Assembly: GCA_038237925.1 (NCBI GenBank)
Contig: JBBRYF010000006.1
Span: 1-64,000, forward strand
Direction of reading: 5' to 3'
Origin: AC-32 sp038237925
Lineage (GTDB): Bacteria > Actinomycetota > Thermoleophilia > Gaiellales > Gaiellaceae
Length of the DNA stretch: 64,000 bases
The notes beneath the pieces were generated by a model. The model was given only the letters and a program-made list of their open reading frames with translations. It searched no databases and had not been told where the DNA came from. Of this stretch, positions 62,251-64,000 are shown piece by piece. Both the position numbers and the translations under genes were made by a program. The first letter of the stretch is position 1. Every line of letters starts with the position of its first letter.

Positions 62251-63750
62251 TTAAGCGACGCAGAGGACGACGACCGTGCCGTCATCTTCGAGCGGCTCGC
62301 GCCAGCAGTCGGTCACGCCTTGCAGGATCGCCATCGCGGTGGCGGCCGCAGTCGGATTCTCGGCAACCGCGTCCACGGCGCGCCGGATCCCCTCGATCCC
62401 GAACTTTCCGCCTCCCTCGGTCTTTCGCTCTGTGATCCCGTCCGTCACGAGCACGAGTCGCTCGTCTGATTGGAGCTGACGCTCGGTTGGGGTGAAGCTC
62501 CGATCGTCTTCGCCGACACCAAGCGCAGGGTGGTCCGGGCCCTCAAGCTCCGAGACGTCGCCGTCGACCGCGACCAGGAAGGCGTGCGGGTGCCCGCAGT
62601 TCACCCAGGTGAAGGTGCTGGTTGCGCCACGCCAGCGAGCGATGAGTGCGGTGACGTGGAAGTCGGGATTGCCGAGCCGGCGTACCGTCTCGTGCATCGC
62701 GGATAGCGCCTCACACAGATCGTCGCCACTTCGGCGCGCGGCCCGGAGTGCCCCGAGTGCCGAGGCGCCCAGACCGGCGGCCGTCGGGCCATTGCCGGCC
62801 GCATCGGCGATCGCAAGCCAGGCGCCGTCGCGGTTCTCGACGAAGTCGAACCAGTCGCCGCCGACCTCGTAGGTCGGTAGCAGCCCGCCGGCCAGCTGCG
62901 CACCCGTGATCCGCGCGATTCGCGGCGGAAAGAGGTTCTGCTGGATCTCAGCGGCTGGTGTCGTCGGCTTCCGACGTCGCGCCGACTCGATCTGGTCCGT
63001 GTAGTCGTTTGCGAGCTCGAGCGCCGCGGCACCCTGTTTGGCGATGTCCTCGAGCGACGCGCTCGGCGTCCCGATGCAAAGTAGGAGTCCGAGCACGCGC
63101 CCCCGGAGCCACAGCGGCTCGGCGACGCAGCCCGGCAGCTGCTCACGGAGCCGAAGCTGGAAAGCCGGCAGACCCTCCGGGACGATCTCCGGCCCGAGTG
63201 CCGGCGGCGCTTCGAGCTCGGCGGGGAAGTCCTCTGAGCCTGCGAGCCGGATCAGCTGCGACCCGTCGATGTCGATCACGTAGAGCGCTACCGGGACGCC
63301 ACCCGCACGGCGTGCTTCGGCGACCAGCTGGTCGGGAACGAGATGCGGTGGTACCTCGTCGAGGATGTGCGTCACCTCAAGCCCAAGCGGGCGGTCACGA
63401 CCGAGTTGGCCGGGCGCGCGGAACGGGATCGTCGCCACACCTCCGCTCGGCACTGCCTGCGAGATACCCGTGCGCTCTTGGAGCGCGCGCTCGAGTGCCT
63501 GGCGGCTCGAAAAATGGCGGTAGAGGGTGGAGCGGCCGACCCCGGCGGCGGCTGCGACCTCGATCATGGTCGTGCGGCGGTCGCCTGCGAGGGCCGCTGC
63601 GGCATCCAAGATTCGTTCCCGGCTGACTAGGGCATCGGTGCGCATTCGCGCCTGTTCGTGCGCGATTGCATCCTGGTGGGGCCTACTTTCGGGCTCGCTC
63701 ACGCTGCGTTCACCGTACCGGCCCGACCCCGGAACTTGCTTTTGCCCCAT
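62251..63750 (-). CDS. TetR-type HTH / GAF / SpoIIE phosphatase fusion protein
   Basis: A protein of up to 499 residues. Residues about 42-90 form a TetR-like HTH ('ERILDAAAALAGDRRTTMIE', 'AAGVGRSTLYRHFSSRQAL'). A GAF-like sensor region (about 125-255) includes 'VALYVIDIDGSQLIRLAG' and 'LWLRGRVLGLLLCIG'. A PP2C-type SpoIIE phosphatase ends it: 'EVGGDWFDFVENRDGAWLAI', 'DAAGNGPTAAG', 'VNCGHPHAFLV', 'LVLVTDGITE'. SpoIIE domains usually dephosphorylate anti-anti-sigma factors. Joining one to a DNA-binding head is unusual. GTG 63702 or ATG 63645 are alternative starts. Confidence 0.88.
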   Translation of the reverse strand: MGQKQVPGSGRYGERSVSEPESRPHQDAIAHEQARMRTDALVSRERILDAAAALAGDRRTTMIEVAAAAGVGRSTLYRHFSSRQALERALQERTGISQAVPSGGVATIPFRAPGQLGRDRPLGLEVTHILDEVPPHLVPDQLVAEARRAGGVPVALYVIDIDGSQLIRLAGSEDFPAELEAPPALGPEIVPEGLPAFQLRLREQLPGCVAEPLWLRGRVLGLLLCIGTPSASLEDIAKQGAAALELANDYTDQIESARRRKPTTPAAEIQQNLFPPRIARITGAQLAGGLLPTYEVGGDWFDFVENRDGAWLAIADAAGNGPTAAGLGASALGALRAARRSGDDLCEALSAMHETVRRLGNPDFHVTALIARWRGATSTFTWVNCGHPHAFLVAVDGDVSELEGPDHPALGVGEDDRSFTPTERQLQSDERLVLVTDGITERKTEGGGKFGIEGIRRAVDAVAENPTAAATAMAILQGVTDCWREPLEDDGTVVVLCVA

Positions 63751-63905
63751 TTAGCGGGAATTTTGTTCCTGTTTTCCTTGGCTGCTTGCTTTTTCACGTT
63801 TTGATCGCGCGGTAAGGGAGACAGCATGTCCCATATGTCCCCGACCTGCACGAACCATTCCCCCGTGCGTCCTCTCTGTGGGCGCACCCGGAAAGGAGCG
63901 ATCTG

Positions 63906-64000
63906 ATGATCCTCTTTAGCATCCGCGGCAGCATCGACAACGCCTTCACGGTCTTCTTCGCCTGGTTGCCGCGCCTCGCCGGGGCGCTGATCGTGCTGGT
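63906..64000 (+). CDS. N-terminus of a membrane protein, possibly MscS-like (partial)
   Basis: ATG at 63906 follows a good AAGGAG Shine-Dalgarno (63893-63898). The 31 visible residues ('GSIDNAFTVFFAWLPRLAGA' onward) form an amphipathic start and a membrane helix like those opening small mechanosensitive channel proteins. The gene runs off the window, so the assignment is tentative. Confidence 0.5.
   Translation, partial: MILFSIRGSIDNAFTVFFAWLPRLAGALIVL

Overview
The window is about 64 kb of high-GC chromosomal DNA from an actinomycete, most likely class Thermoleophilia. Grounds for this: a secreted collagen-like protein with the lineage-typical 'THFVAYLALFFALGGTSVAAV'-style leader, WhiA, HemQ, frequent GTG/TTG starts, and the gene order whiA-gap-pgk-tpiA. 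The placement is inferred from gene content, not from a tree.

Layout. 1-466: 3' end of a 23S rRNA, a 5S rRNA and its terminator. 477-5566: housekeeping genes (HtpX-like protease, phosphatase, SDR, dGTPase, DnaG). 5598-15201: tRNA-Asn followed by a 9.6-kb integrated element bounded by a perfect 44-bp repeat of the tRNA 3' end. The element encodes a broken tyrosine integrase, excisionase-type HTH proteins, a PrimPol replicase, an OB-like protein, a phage-type nuclease-like protein, an HNH protein and an HK97-fold major capsid protein. No terminase, portal or tail gene is present, so it looks like a decayed phage satellite. 15278-26045: secreted proteins, a ferritin-like protein, a molybdate module (MerR/TOBE regulator, modA, modB, modC), an ABC-F protein and a subtilase. 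26016-27862: tRNA-Leu, peroxiredoxin, a serine-recombinase remnant and a gene-free stretch. 27884-36955: HemQ, a glycosidase, UvrC, an MFS transporter, a sialidase-like protein, PruA and Ogt. 36942-42364: whiA and a compact glycolytic operon (gap, pgk, tpiA, gpmI). 42393-48775: signalling and envelope genes (two ECF sigma factors, a Ser/Thr kinase, lipoproteins, a second M48 protease). 48796-52366: argS, glpX and class I aldolase. 53041-57840: tRNA-Gly, a large cyclase/AAA/TPR regulator and broken small genes. 58062-64000: an NHL-type secreted protein, a decarboxylase remnant, a PLP enzyme, a lipoprotein, a TetR-GAF-SpoIIE fusion and the start of a membrane protein.

How the genes fit together. 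The glycolytic operon plus the GlpX/aldolase pair covers triose-phosphate to fructose-1,6-bisphosphate interconversion in both directions. The mod genes form one translationally coupled unit with their regulator. In the element, a leftward replication/integration operon and a leftward capsid/HNH operon flank a central control region with iteron-like repeats and paired hairpins.

Caution on sequence quality. Four otherwise intact genes (near 44140, 45253, 54655 and 60325) each show one reading-frame break in the same direction, equivalent to one missing base. This suggests base-level assembly errors at least as much as gene decay.
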